In this document: positions 1-13,300 of the stretch, piece by piece
Numbering within the stretch: the stretch's first letter is position 1
Layout: each line of letters begins with the position of its first letter
Assembly: GCA_000149265.1 (NCBI GenBank)
Contig: CH003412.1
Location: 2,430,140-2,494,139 of the forward strand
DNA: 64,000 nt
Reading direction: 5' to 3'
From: Ciona savignyi
Taxonomy: Eukaryota > Chordata > Ascidiacea > Phlebobranchia > Cionidae
The notes under the pieces: model-generated
Seen by the model: only the letters and a program-made list of their open reading frames with translations
Databases searched by the model: none
What the model was told of the DNA's origin: nothing
Made by a program: the position numbers and the translations under genes

Positions 1-241
1 AATTAAAAAAATAATAAAACTATTTAGTTAAAATATATCAATTTACTATAAATTTTGCTCTAAATATATTAACAATACTATTAACAATTATAATATAATA
101 TAAATCTAAATAATAAATTTCATGACATTAGTAAGATTTTTATGTTTCTATAAGGATTTGGCGCGAAAAGTTACATTACTGTGGCGATGTATTGTAAATA
201 TAAATTGTTCAGCCAAACAACCTGAACAAAATCAGCTGATC
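1..241 (+). promoter_or_regulatory. AT-rich 5' flank of CHTF18
   Basis: This stretch lies between the window edge and the chosen CHTF18 start codon. It is strongly AT-rich. An in-frame upstream ATG at 122 would add 40 residues that do not resemble the family, so this interval is read as promoter plus 5' untranslated leader. No distinct core promoter motif was identified. Confidence 0.4.
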
Positions 242-3200
242 ATGGAAACCGAAACGTTCGATCCTGGTTTTGATGAAAATGATTATTTTGAATCTGCTTA
301 TGCCGATGAGCTGGAGTTGCTAGAAGACTTCAATCAAACAGGTCGGTTCCTTGCCAAAGCAAATCTGTGAATAGAATATCCATGGGTATGCCGATCTCAC
401 CTAACCACAGCCGATGACAGTATGAGAAGTCTAAAAAACATACCCGTCTTCTCCATTCTTTAAATTGTCATAAATTTTCTTGGTGATATTGTTTTTTTTT
501 GTCCACCAAAAATATTAAAAGCAGGTTATCTTTGTTGTAACTCCCCAATATGCAGTGTGGTCATCTAGTTTTAATTTGCAACCAGGTAATATACTTGGTT
601 TTTGTGTACCTCCATCGGGTTGTAAGATCTCTTCGATATCTACAATACTTTCTAGACTAATCAACATAATATCGCAAGTGCTAGTAGTGCTAATAAACAA
701 ACATTGCACAGAACCCATAAAGGACAATACCAACAAGGGAAATGAACAACTTCCCGACATTGCTTTCAACAAGAAAGAGAAGTCTGCAAAACGAAAAAAA
801 TTATTTTCACCAAGCGAAAACGAACAAAATAATGAGGACCTGCCATTCGGTTTTGAAAATGATCTTGTTATCGATGATGACACCATGTCTATGGGTAAGG
901 ATAGGATTCTTATTTTATTCCCCATGTGGCGGACAATCAGTGAAGGTGGTTAATACAGACTTCTTAGATTTACCCACAGTTGGGTTACTGTAGCTGTTGC
1001 AGTTTGTTGAAAATTGGATTCTGTTGAGTAATCCATTTGAAGCCACAGGATCAATGCTTGTTAAGTGTTGCTAAAGGGCATTATTACACAGAAAGTGGTC
1101 AGGGTAAAATTGAACATAGCACCTGCTAGACTAGGAACTTATCTTATGAATAATAAGGCCGAAAGAGAAATCATATAAAATTTTATTTGAGTGTACATGA
1201 AATCAACATTCGTTTTGTTTTTTGTGCTACCAGCTTATTTGCTACAATTTAATAAACTATTTTTAGCACCTGAGCCAAAACGACCACGCATTTCTGAAAA
1301 TACAACAACAAATTATAGAAATCTTAAAAAACCTAGCATGCCAACTACATTAGATGAAGACAAGGACAGGGAGAAAGAACGGTAAAGTTGTTTTTCTTTT
1401 ACCCAATTGACTGTAATTTACTATACAAAGCGTATAGAGATGTTAAAATAAACAGTCTAAATTTAAAAGTTTATATAATTGTCTCCATGTCCCTCCATAT
1501 TTCTTCTCCCTGGCCAAATTCCCATCGTATGTTAAGTTTTTTTAAATCAGTGCATCATAACTTCAGATGGTTGTTTGCAATTTATTAATATTGTGAGGAT
1601 TTGTTAGTCCCATGTTTTTTTGGCATTTAACCGTTCTTGTTTTATCTAATAGTTGAATGAGTTAAAAAGCAATATATTTTTCAAATACACTGCGGAAACG
1701 CCACAAAGCTGAAAATAGTGCTATGTTTCCAATACCCTTTTAACTCTGTCCGATATGCATTTGACTATACTGCACTGTGAATCAGGTATAATTTATGCAT
1801 GATCAGACAGTGCTCATTATACTAAATCTTGTGTTGCACTTGGTTAAAAACTAATAATTTTCACTTATTGTGCATAAATTGCATTTGGGATAAACCAATT
1901 GACATAAACTTCCATCCTTGCTTCTGATATCAGACAGGAGGAAAAACGTCGAAAAAAGCATCTCGCCACTCCACAAATGATTGAAAAGATACAAAGGTAT
2001 AAACAAAGCAAATATGAAGCGAAAGAATTTTTAGACGGAGGTAAGAATGTGGCACATTGATTTTGTATTATTCTGTGTTGTGGGGTATCAGTGTTGAGTT
2101 CATTGAAATCTATGTAAGCACAGAAAAAGAATGGTTGAGAAAAATATTGTCGCTAATTGATCGATTAGGACAAACATGTTTACAATTCCGGTGAACTGTT
2201 AGTGTATTTTCTCACAAGCTGACCTAAATAAGTACACCAGAGCTATTAAAGTGCGTTGTGTATGATTGATAAGTTCCTTTAGTTTTAGTAGAACTTGCTA
2301 ATTAATTGGTTATGTCGTTGGGCAATATCCACTGAATGTCTTGCCCAAAGACATAACTTACTGGGCAGCCCTTGTTTCAACAAAGTTTTGGCTACCTTAT
2401 TGCAAATTAAGATAACCAGCTGTGCAAATAGGATTAAACTTTTCCTCTCACAGACCTTGACACAGAGGTGCAGAGCCGAAACGTCCGACTCACCAACGTA
2501 CTGATGCATCCTCCTGTGCACAGCGACTTTATATCGGCTACTTCCTCTGATGGGAACCGGGTGTACATGCGGGTTCGGGCTCAAGCACAGGTGAGAATTT
2601 AGTTTTTTTTAATCTAGAATATTTTGTTTATGTTCAAATTTCTTTTAGTGCGCAGTGTATCCCTGCTTTGGTTTTAACTTCATAAGCAGGTAAATTGATG
2701 TAATGACGAATAATTCTCAACCTAATTGAGAAAAATCTGACAAATGCGAGTGTAGTTCGACCCAACTAGTCGCATTCTGTGTGATGTATAAATGTATTCT
2801 TTTCCTACTGCTTTAATTAATTAATGTTTAGAAAAAACAACTCATCACCATGTATCGCACAGATAGTCATCGTTATTCTTTCCGATATTAAGCACTAGAT
2901 TGAATTTTAACCTTTCAATTTCATTCTGTAAAATGCCGATCCTACCCAGGTTATTAACACGCGAGATTTAATGACGACGTCTCGATCCGCGCAACTCCTT
3001 CCTTACTCAATGACGGAATTGCGTCAGAAAATTTATGAAAAAGTAGGTGGAAATATTTTAAATACTTACCGGTACCGAAATTTGTTTCTTCTTTAAAGTA
3101 TCTTGATAAAGTCGTTGTATAGAGCAAAATTATCCCCCAAAAAATGATTTCTTGATCCACCATTAACCTGTGTGGTCTAAAAGAACCATTGCTTTATTCG

Positions 3201-4335
3201 TTGTAAATAAATTCCACCTTTTATTCTCTGTTTATTATTTTGGAACTATTAAATTGAGTCCTTGCACTTTTTTCAAATTTTTATCAATTTCCGAGCACTA
3301 AATCGTCCCTATTCAAGTTTTCTTAGTTCCCCATTAAACTGTATGGATTAAACAAATCACTACTGCTTAAAATAGAGTTAACTTTTCTTTATTTAATGTC
3401 TTGTTCTTTTTAAATAAAGTCCCTGTTCTTTGGTAATATTTATCAATTTCTTTCCAGTTCCAGCAAGAGGCTCGTGTAGAATCCCGTCGGATCACCGACG
3501 AAGTTCGTTCTCATTCACTGCAACTCTCAGATTCGCTGACCAATCAACTTTTTGCTGACTCATCAACTTCAATGTTAGAAGACGAAGGGGTGTACAGCAG
3601 TGAGGAATCAATGGATGGATTGTGGGTCAATAAATTTGCCCCCTCTCGCTATACCCATTTGCTAAGCGACGAGGTAAGAAATTTTTTAAAGTTGTTGCTT
3701 AGAGCTTAACATATAATAGTTTTTGATAATGGTTAAAACATTGGTTAACTAGTAATAAGTTTGATGTTTTTTGACAAATGTAATTGTTAGTTCAAAAATG
3801 ATTTACTGAACTTTACTCTATTAAAATCTAAAATATCCATTTTTGCTAGAAAGAAGCTTAAAACAGTTTAATTCTATTAATATCGATATTTAGAAATGGT
3901 TTACCAATTTGTGTGCTTTTACAGAACTGTGTACAAAGAAATGAGATTTTTAATATTTAAGTGGATCGTAATTTTAAACTGACAGAACATTTGGCGAGAA
4001 ACAACCTACCTAATCAGTTAATAATGTCAGCATCTTGATATAAGCGTAATTCTATATACAGCATTACTTATGGATTTAGGATGCATTCTGTGAAGATGTC
4101 TGTAAAAACACAACAACATGTCAGGTTAAAACACAAAAACCACCCTTTTTCTAAAATGCAGGGTGTAAACCGCTCCTTACTTCGTTGGCTGAAACTTTGG
4201 GACAAAGTTGTTTTCGGTCGCGACTTTCACCCAAAGAAACCAACCGAACAGAAAAGTTTTAATAAAGACAAGCAAAAAACTTCGGAACATTTTAACAAAT
4301 TTAAAAAAACTGAAACCACCACCGAAGAAGAAGAT
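242..4335 (+). other. CHTF18: CHTF18 exons 1-7 (N-terminal region)
   Basis: Exon coordinates read from GT-AG borders and phase: 242-341, 556-894, 1267-1381, 1934-2040, 2454-2590, 3458-3673, 4162-4335. Exon 3 encodes a basic patch (PEPKRPRIS). Exon 5 encodes the NVLMHPPV..RVYMRVRAQAQ segment that corresponds to the vertebrate pre-AAA block. Exon 6 carries LWVNKFAPSRYTHLLSDE and exon 7 carries LLRWLKLWDKVVFG, both hallmark blocks just upstream of the ATPase. Exon 2 is the weakest call: it encodes a hydrophobic stretch (ISQVLVVLINK) followed by an acidic and basic low-complexity part. Confidence 0.85.
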
Positions 4336-7300
4336 GTAAGCGTTGATTTTATTTCTGAGCTTTTTTTTTTATTGTGTTATTTAAAATTTAAAATTAATGT
4401 GTTTTTCTTATGTAAATTTACAGAAAAAAAGGTTATGTAGTGCATAGTTCCATATGTCCTCTTTTAGAAACTCTTTTTTTATTTTATTTTTGAATAAAAA
4501 ATATTGAATATATTTTATCATTGTAACCAAACTTATTTGCATATCCTAACATTTAATTTTGAACTTGCCATATCCATCTAATCACTTACTTGAGCTTGAC
4601 TAAATTAGATTTTGTAAAACCAAAAACAATATTATTAATCATATTTATAAAGATAGATGATTACTACCTTGCCTTCCAAACCTCACTCCTAGCTTCCCAA
4701 TTGTGAACCAAAATTCAGTTATAAATTCATTTTTTTTAATTCCCAGGAATTGGACAGTACAAATCGTCCGAAGTTGAAAACAGCTTTACTCTGTGGTCCA
4801 CCTGGGCTTGGGAAAACCACATTGGCTCATATTATTGCAAAACATGCAGGATATCATGTAGTTGAGATGAATGCAAGGTGAATTGATTGTTTCTTTGTTG
4901 CAGGAAACATTCTTTCGTATTACGAGTATTAATATAAGTATAATAAGTACTAATATAAATATTTTGATTATTAAATTATGTATTTTGAGTATTAATATTA
5001 GTATATCGAGAATTAATTTTAGTTTATCGACTATCGAGTATTAATATAAGTATTTCGAGAATTATTATAAGTATTTCGGATATTAATATGAGTATTACAA
5101 TTATTAATATGCATATTATAACTGTCTTTCTTGACTGCTCATTTTTTTGTCATACAATGAATATTTGCCAGGGTCGCCATTTTTTTGGCAAAATTGCTTG
5201 AAGTGCAATCCTTATTAGTTGGTAACCATAAGTTATTTATCTCAACCCTTAATAAATGATTTAAACTTTTACAACAATGTTTGTGATTTGTGTAATGCTT
5301 TTTTCATTAACCTATTATTCGATACTTTTTACAGTGATGATAGAAGTGCCGAAACATTCCAACATAAACTCGAACAAACAACTCAGATGAAATCAGTGTT
5401 GGGTTCAGACCAACGACCAAACTGTTTAATAATCGATGAAATTGATGGTGCTCCTAAGGTATGTGGCAGGAAGGGTTTTATTACATTACATTAATAAGGG
5501 CGGGTCCACAGTAGCTACCGGGACCAGGAATTTAGGCCATGGAAGGCCCATTACTCCAGCGCCCAGGGCTAGCATGGATCCGGGATATAGCGGTCAAGTC
5601 TGCCAGTGTCCTGAAGGAAACTGACTAAATGCTTGACCGGAATAGATGCGAGATCATCAGATTTAAAAACTCCAAAATTCCTCCATCTGGTTACAGCAAA
5701 TGCTGGACAATGGCCAACATAGTGTAAAGAAGTCTCGTCTTCTTCTTGGCAGAAGGGACAGGTTGCACATGCCGTGCGCATGAGGATGGATTGGTGCTTT
5801 GCCAAATTAGCATGACCAGTGATAATCTGAAGAACAGATCGTAACTGTCTCCGCCGCAGCCGGAGAAGTTCCCTGGACAGGGATAGGCCTTGTCCAAGAT
5901 ACTCCTTTGTCTGACGACAGCCACAGTGTTGTCTCCATTCTTCAGCATGTTTTCGGCTCATCCACGCCTCCAATTCTGTTCTGACAGAGCAGACAGGAAT
6001 ACAGAGGGATGGTTCTGGACCGATGAAGGCAGTGCCGGATGCGTCACGAGCCAACTCGTCAGCTTGATCATTGCCATCAAAGTTTGAGTGGCCTGGAATC
6101 CAGCAGAGTTCCACAAGATTAAGCCCTCCAAGATTGTGAAGAAGGTACCATGTCTCTCGCAGCAAGGGGATATGTATCTTCAAGCTCATAAGAGCTTTCA
6201 GAGCAGCCTGACTATCACTGTGAATGGTGATGGACATTTTTGCAGTGTTCCAAGACTGCAGAATCCTTGCAGCATGATTTATTGCAAGAATCTCTGTCTG
6301 AAAAACTGAGGGGAAGCTTCCAAGTGGAAAGCTGAATTTGTAATCAAACTTGGTGGATTGAATAAATACTCCAGCACCAGTCGATCCATCTAGTCGTGAC
6401 CCATCGGTGTAACAGACAAGCTGTGATGGGTCAGATGGTCGTACAGGTGGAGTGATGTTGTCACGGTCGCTGATCTGAATCGCGAAGTGGCGTTCCAGAT
6501 GGAGAGTGCAGGAACTGCAATCCACTGGCAATGAGAGAAGATGGATATCTTCCATTGCTTGGTTGCAGATGTCAATATGACTTTTCTTGTGCCACACTGA
6601 GTAACCAGTCCCCTTCCAGTGGCCTAAACATCTCAGGCGGTGTGCCGTTTTAATGGCTGTGCCCTGGAGGTACAGGTGCAGCGGGGGGAGGTTAAGTAGC
6701 ATCTCCATTGCCCTTGTGGGGGTGCCTTTAAAGGCGCCAGTGATGCATAGGCAGGCCAACCTTTGAACCTTGCGCAGGTTGTCCTGTATATTGCGCTGGT
6801 ATGTTGCGCTGACTGACACTAATGAAGCATAGGTCAGGATAGGTCGGATAATCTGACAGTAGAGCCACATCATTATTTTTGGCTGTAGCCCCCATGTAGG
6901 GCCAACTGCTCTACGGCATTGTGCTAGAGCAGCAGTTGCCTTCTTGATACGACTTGAATGGTGATTCTTCCAAGACCAGCTTGTTGTCCAGGATGACACC
7001 AAGATACTTAGCTTCCTTTGATAGGCTAAGCTGGATATTGTGGAGAAAAATTGGTCTTAAAGACCATTTTCTCCTTCTTGCGAACATTACCACCACTGTC
7101 TTTGCCGGGGCAAAGCGAAAGGTGGTTGTTTATTGCCCATTTCTCCAGACGATTACAGGGTTGATTGGGCAATCGTCCCAATCGTTGATGGGTCTGGGCC
7201 AGATATAATGACGCTCAAGTCATCAGCATATGCTTGCACAAGTGCAGCCTCTTGGCTAGTGAATTGGCCGTAGTAGAGTGTCCACCAGGAGGTTCCATAA

Positions 7301-10300
7301 CAAGGGGGGATAGGATTCCCCCTTGTGGACAACCTTTTTTGACCTGTTTTTTCTCTGTACAGCCATGCAGTTCTGCTGTGGGCTGTTCGGTGTTTGAGCA
7401 TGTAACTTATCCACCGGATAACTGTTTCATTAACATGATACTTTCGCAAAGGAACTATCATGGAATCGAAAGTGGCATTAGAGAAGGCTCCTTCAATATC
7501 CAGAAATACTCCAAGTGCATATTGGTTATGAAAGACCGCCTTCTCCAGTTTGATGATCATATTATGGAGGGCATCTTCGGTAGAAAATCCCGCTCTATAT
7601 GCATATTGGTTGGGGTGTAGGGGGGATTGTCCAATAGGTCCCTCCTGCAGATACCAAAGTATGAGTCTCTCGAAGCCCTTCATCACGAATGACATGAGAC
7701 TCAGGGGTCGATAGGCTTTTGCCGTTGAGTAGTCTTCCTTCCCTGGTTTGGGTGGGAAAAGGGTTTTATGCTTTTATTATAAATTCTAAACACATTAGGA
7801 TAAATTCCAAAACACAGTATGACTAGATACAGTTTATTCCAGGTGGGCAAGGCAATTAGCATATGTTGCAAGAGGCCAATAGTTTAATTAGTTAAAATTA
7901 AACCAGCAATGTCTCGATCTTATGCAACTCACTGCAATAGCTTAGATAACCCCAATGTGATGAGGTAATCTGACAATTTCCCACGTTATAACGTACCCTT
8001 GCGTTTTCCTATTTCTAGGGATAAACAGAAGTATCCTTTCAAATGTATTGAAAACTCTTCAATTAGAATCATATGCAGCCAAATTAAATGGGGAACAATT
8101 TTACTCTCCAGGCAGCCATTAATATCTTGCTAAATACTCTGAACAAAGGCAAGGGAAATGAAAAGAAGAAAGCAAGAAAATCAAAGAAAACTGCCACTGG
8201 TGTATTAATGCGGCCAATTATATGCATTTGCAATGATTTGTAAGTTCGGCTTAATAATATTTAGTTATTGCATAAGAGTATGTTGTAGACTGTAAGCTAT
8301 CACATTATTTATAGTGCGACTACCCTATGGTATATTTCAACTTGTGTTTTATAATACCTATAGTTCACCATGACCTCACTAATGTAAAGAAAAAAGGTTA
8401 ATCGATGCCGGAATTTTTCCAAATAAACACACAAGCTTTTACCCAGGTATGTCCCAGCATTACGGCTGTTGAGACAACAAAGCTACATCCTACACTTCCC
8501 ACCAACCACATCTGCTAGGCTGGCATCAAGGCTGGGACAGGTAGATGAAAGCTGACATTTCCTGTTTGTTCTTGCAAGTGATTGCCATGAAACATTGTAT
8601 AATTTAATAGAAATGATTTTGCCTGGCTGTTTACTTAATGGTATTTAGTCATACCATCTAACAAGTAACAACACTTGGTAAAATTAATACTCACCCCCGC
8701 CTCTTGGTTGTGGGATTCCCATTTTTCCACTTCTGAGCATAACCATATATTATCCTTTATTTTGGTATTTAATACATTTAAACCCTGTTATTTTTGTAAT
8801 TTATAGCAAAAAACATAATGCATAATGTTGTGAGATATTCTGACAAATAACAGAAAGCCAATAAACTTTTCTTATGTTACGGTATGATACTTAATGCCTT
8901 GTCAAATGAATAATCATCAATTTATTCCGAAAGGTGTCAATTTAAAAAAATAATAACTTGGCAGTCTGTTTTTGCTCGTACTATTTTTTGCAACCTTCTA
9001 TCCATCCATTTTTTCCAAAATCTGAATCTCGCATGCAGATGTGCCGTGTTCAAAGCCTGGATTGTGACCTTTCAAGTCTGCTGGCGTTATGCGACAAATC
9101 AGGAAATGACATCAGAACTTGTATTAACACCCTTCAATTCATCCAATCAACGGGGACCACGAGGTTAAAAGCAGTTTTTTGTCATAAAATTAAACTTTAT
9201 ATTCTGTGTAGAAAAATTACAGCGATGCAAGACAGTTGTAGCGACAACCAAAAAAAGTGTGGTTAACAATAACAACACATTACCTTAATTTGAAAAAAAA
9301 TGTTCTTATTAGAACCATAGCGTTATTTGTGGGGAAATAGTAAAGATGCATCAATTTAGATTTTACACTTTTTTACACAACTAGTAAAACTAATAACAGG
9401 CAACACTAAAAGGAGGGAAGCAGGAAAACTGCTATTGAAATTTTAACCCTGCCCTATACACTAATCTCAACCCCAAAACTAACCTTAACTTCAACCCCAT
9501 ATTTAAAACCCTTCTCCACGCTTTTCCTGTTTTAGTTTTCCCCACTTGAAACTGTTTCTTTCCAGGGTACAGATGGCAACAGTAAAAAGTCTCAACATTG
9601 GCCAGAAGGACCAACACAAATCGATTTTCCATGTTTGGAATGAAATCTTTCAGCTACCAAAGAATCAACGGTAAAAAAATGTTTGTTTTGTTTTAGTGTG
9701 ACTATGCTACCATTTAGCTTATTTGTGCTGCATCTGACCATCAGCTGTAAGGTGGTGGTATCGAAACTTGGTCGGTTGTGTGGTTGTGTCTTTGTGAAAA
9801 ATATTTTTTTTTTTTTATAATTTTTGATATTTGTTTTATTTTGATAGAAAAATGGACAAAGACAGCCAAACAGTGCAGCAGCAGATGTTGGAAGGTCAGA
9901 AAGTTTCCCAATTCTCCACGCGGTTCTACCACATTCTCAACCTTGTGCTCAGTGGGGGGGAGTATGAGAAAACGTTGCAGGTGGGTGATTGATAGGATAT
10001 TTATGTTTATCCCCGTGAATGGGAAAACCAAGGAGGTTAACACACAGGCATTAATCAGATTACCTTGCGCCCACCGTCAGTTTACCGGATCTATTGCAGT
10101 TTGCAGTGTGTTGTGTATGATTCACACGTTGCACGTATCTTCAATTTAGTAGAACCCATTAATCCTGCTGGGTTCAGGAAATGCCTGTTAATTGCCTTGA
10201 CCAAGGACACAGCCGACTAGCCAGCGACCAGTTTTAAACCGGCAACCTTTTGTTTTAAAGGCATCGCACTAAACCACCAGATTAACCGGAGGGTGGGTAT

Positions 10301-13300
10301 TGTGGTATGGGTGATTTGAGGAAAATTGGTAGTATGTGTGATGTGGGTTGAATTAGTGATATGGCTGATGTGGGGTGAATTGAAAGTAAGGGCGATTTTA
10401 GGTAAAGTGGTAGTATGGGTGATTTGTGGATTGTACATGAGGCTTTGGGGAAATTGATTTCACTTGGTAGATTTAAATCCTTAATATTTTTTAAATTGGA
10501 GTGATCACAATGATACAGCTCGAGAATCCTTTATAATAATAAGGAAAGGTGAAGGTTTAATACAAGGTTATATAAAAATCTAGATACCACAATGTCATTG
10601 TGGGTCGCGTGAGTGTTCAGGTAATTTTTTCTTTTTATACTCAAGTGATTGTTGTCGGGTTCATAGTATAGATTTTCTTACCTTGGCAGATGATTTAACA
10701 AATGAGAGTTGGAGTTCTTTTTGTAACCACTCGATTAATCCGATCTTCAATATCTTCCAGAGGTATCGTAATGCTCCTCATCCTTATGTCTTTGCATCCA
10801 CAGGGAGTTTACGACAACTTCCTTCTCATGAAGTTCAAGAACTCTGGGATGACGGCGATCAACAAGTCGTTCGAGTGGCTCCTCCTTGCCGATCGGATCA
10901 ACCGTCATGTGATGAGCATCCAGGAGTGGGTCCTCCACCGGTATACCCCCTACATCTTCGTCATGTTCCACCTGCTCTTCGCCTGCATCACTCCTCCCAA
11001 GATTTCCTTCTCACAGACAGAGTCAGAGGTTCGTCACCTTAATAGGGGTGGGGGCACATGGTGGGTTAGCGGGGTTCGGGGAAAATTCACACTGGTGGGG
11101 GGCAGATCTATGGGTAGTGGTGTGTTACCCCCAGCAAACAGTATCATAAATACGGAAAGAAACGTTCAGGTCTGCCAAGTGCCCTGAAAAAAACACGAAT
11201 CTGGCCTAAAATTAATTAAAATTGATTAGGCTTGTAGATTAATAGATTTTTGATTTAATTAGTCTGAAAATATTGTAAAAATCGTTATACTCTTTTTTTT
11301 AAAACATTAATTTTCTAAAACATTCAAGTAAAGACCGTCATTCCCAACCATTTTCAGAATAGCTGCTATAATTTCACTGTGATGTGACTCTTTATATTCC
11401 CATATGCTTCCACATACACACTATGACATAAGCACATTCTCACAGAACCATAAGAAAACCCAGAAATCCGGAAACCTTTTGGAGAGTATGTTTCTTGATA
11501 TGGCGCCATCTACTAGGTGCTTTACGTCCCAATCAACTGCTGTGCTGGATCTCTTGCCCCATCTGCTGGCGATTATGATGCCAAATTTTCGACCTGTAAG
11601 TCTTAATTTATTTAACACTTCCAAAATAATTGTTTTTTCATGAAATAGGAAAATCTGTACAACCATAATAAGAAAGTTTCCATAACCATAAAAAGGAATA
11701 TATCCATGACCATAGAAAGTAAAACATGACCTGAATGACCATTATAATATGCTTGGGATAAGTAATCATCAGAATGTCTTCACTCCAGCCGAGTTGCTGT
11801 AGCTATATTACGACCGTTCTGTGTTTGACATTTTTGGGCAATTCATTGGATCCACTGTATAGAGTAAAACATTATGCTACAACTACCTTAATTTTTCATC
11901 ATTTGCTATCAAGTTGACATTCTTTGTTTTTAAATTTATGTTGCAGACTAATTATATTTAATTAAACTACATAGTTTTTTTTTCTATGGCCAACAAGTTC
12001 AAGTTTCAAATTTATTTTTTATGCTGACATCAGAATTCAGCAAATAACACGGTATTCACAGTAATGTAGAATAATGTACAGAAAAGGATGCAGCAAAAAA
12101 ACAAATAATCACGGAGTCAGCTACACCCTTTGTCTATCCCTCTGCTATCTATTTGAAAAAGATCAAAAGTTTTTTGATCTTATTTCTATACATAAAACTC
12201 CAAAATATGTTGACGCCAATGTATCCATTGTGTCCCAGGTGAACATGCTCTTGTACAGTTCCAACGAGAAGTTACAACTACGTGACCTGGTACAGTCCTT
12301 GCTTGCGTACAACCTCACCTATAGACAGGAGCGTAATGAGGACGGACAGTATATATACGTGATGGAACCGTGAGTTGATGGGTTGGGGCTCATCTGGATC
12401 TTTAAGAGGGAAAAATGACTTTTTTAAGAAGACAGACTAGGAACGTAGGATGTTTATGGCCAATTGTCAGATTACCTAGTGCTAACAACTGGTTAGTGAA
12501 GTTTTTGTAGTGTTTTATACATCATAAGATGTTGTTACTTTTAACAAATAAAGTGAATGAAGTGTTGAATACCAAAACAGAAGGAAACATAACCCATGTT
12601 TAACCTCCTTCATAAACACCTTTCTATGCGTGATTTCTAATATTCAATGTCTTCAATTTCTTGGTTTTTAGTTTTTTCGGTCGTTTTTCAGTTTAACACT
12701 TCAGGTTGTATTTTCAGAAATTTGACTGAAGTTTGTCATTTCGTCGAGCCATTGGAGGGCGCTAAAAAGCAGCTACCATACGCCATCAAGCAGATAATCG
12801 CAAAGGAGGTTGAAACTGAGAGAATGAGACGGTCCGAGCGAATCCTGATGAAGCATGACGTCATTACAGTTGAGGTAACATTCCTTTGTTGTCAATAGAG
12901 TCGGACGAATCTGGTCCTATATCGCGTTGACCAATCAATCAAATATTGCAAGTGCATAAAAATAACCAGCAATGTGTCATTGGATATTTTTTATGTATGG
13001 GATGCTTATTTTCGTCTAATTGTTGTAACCAATTTTTAACACGTCAAAAATATGATTACCTCGTTTCTAGTCCAGTTATTGGAGCTATTGCACATTTTAA
13101 ATTTTAGTTTTTTATCAATACATTTAAATCCACTAAATCAACTAGGACTTTCTATATTATATCCTATACCACGTAGCCGTTACACCAGACGAGCGTAACC
13201 TTTTTTGGCTTTCAGATTTTTGTAATTTACCAAAATGGTTTCCGAACCAGAAATGTAATATTGTAATAAACATACATGTGTGTTTGATATAATGTTTGCC

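Larger units (their letters stand above)
5478..7765 (-). mobile_element. 5'-truncated non-LTR retrotransposon (RT + RNase H LINE) in CHTF18 intron 9
   Basis: Antisense to the host gene. The minus strand encodes the second half of a LINE polyprotein. Reverse transcriptase starts mid-domain near 7765 (AYRPLSLMSFVMKGFERL, then HPNQYAYRAGFST, FLDIEGAF, the GCPQGG turn and the YADD catalytic box near 7215-7226). It continues through KYLGVILDNKL near 7000. The last frame (about 7002 to 5569) holds an RNase HI domain with all four acidic positions visible (CYTDGSRLDG, FQTEILAI, IHSDSQAA, GNDQADELA) and a Cys-rich tail (CATCPFCQEEDETSLHYVGHC). A short TAATGTAATG-type tail lies near 5480-5500. RNase H plus a YADD RT points to the I/LOA-like branch of the Jockey superfamily; the exact clade is not resolved. 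It is a dead copy. Confidence 0.88.
4747..9163 (+). other. CHTF18: CHTF18 exons 8-12 (AAA+ ATPase core)
   Basis: Exons 4747-4877 (Walker A), 5335-5458 (Walker B, then DGAPK), 8112-8239 (AAINILLNTLN through ICICND), 8447-8540 (YVPALRLLRQQ..LHFPPT) and 9039-9163 (LLALCDKSGNDIRTCINTLQF). The catalytic lysine and threonine of Walker A and the acidic pair of Walker B are intact. The exon 9 to exon 10 join spans a 2.65-kb intron that contains a LINE, yet the splice phase (0) and the protein alignment stay continuous, so the insertion does not break the reading frame. Confidence 0.93.

Noticed and set aside
2285-2584. 99-codon minus-strand frame across a CHTF18 intron and exon 5
   Set aside because: Made of SINE sequence plus the antisense of exon 5.
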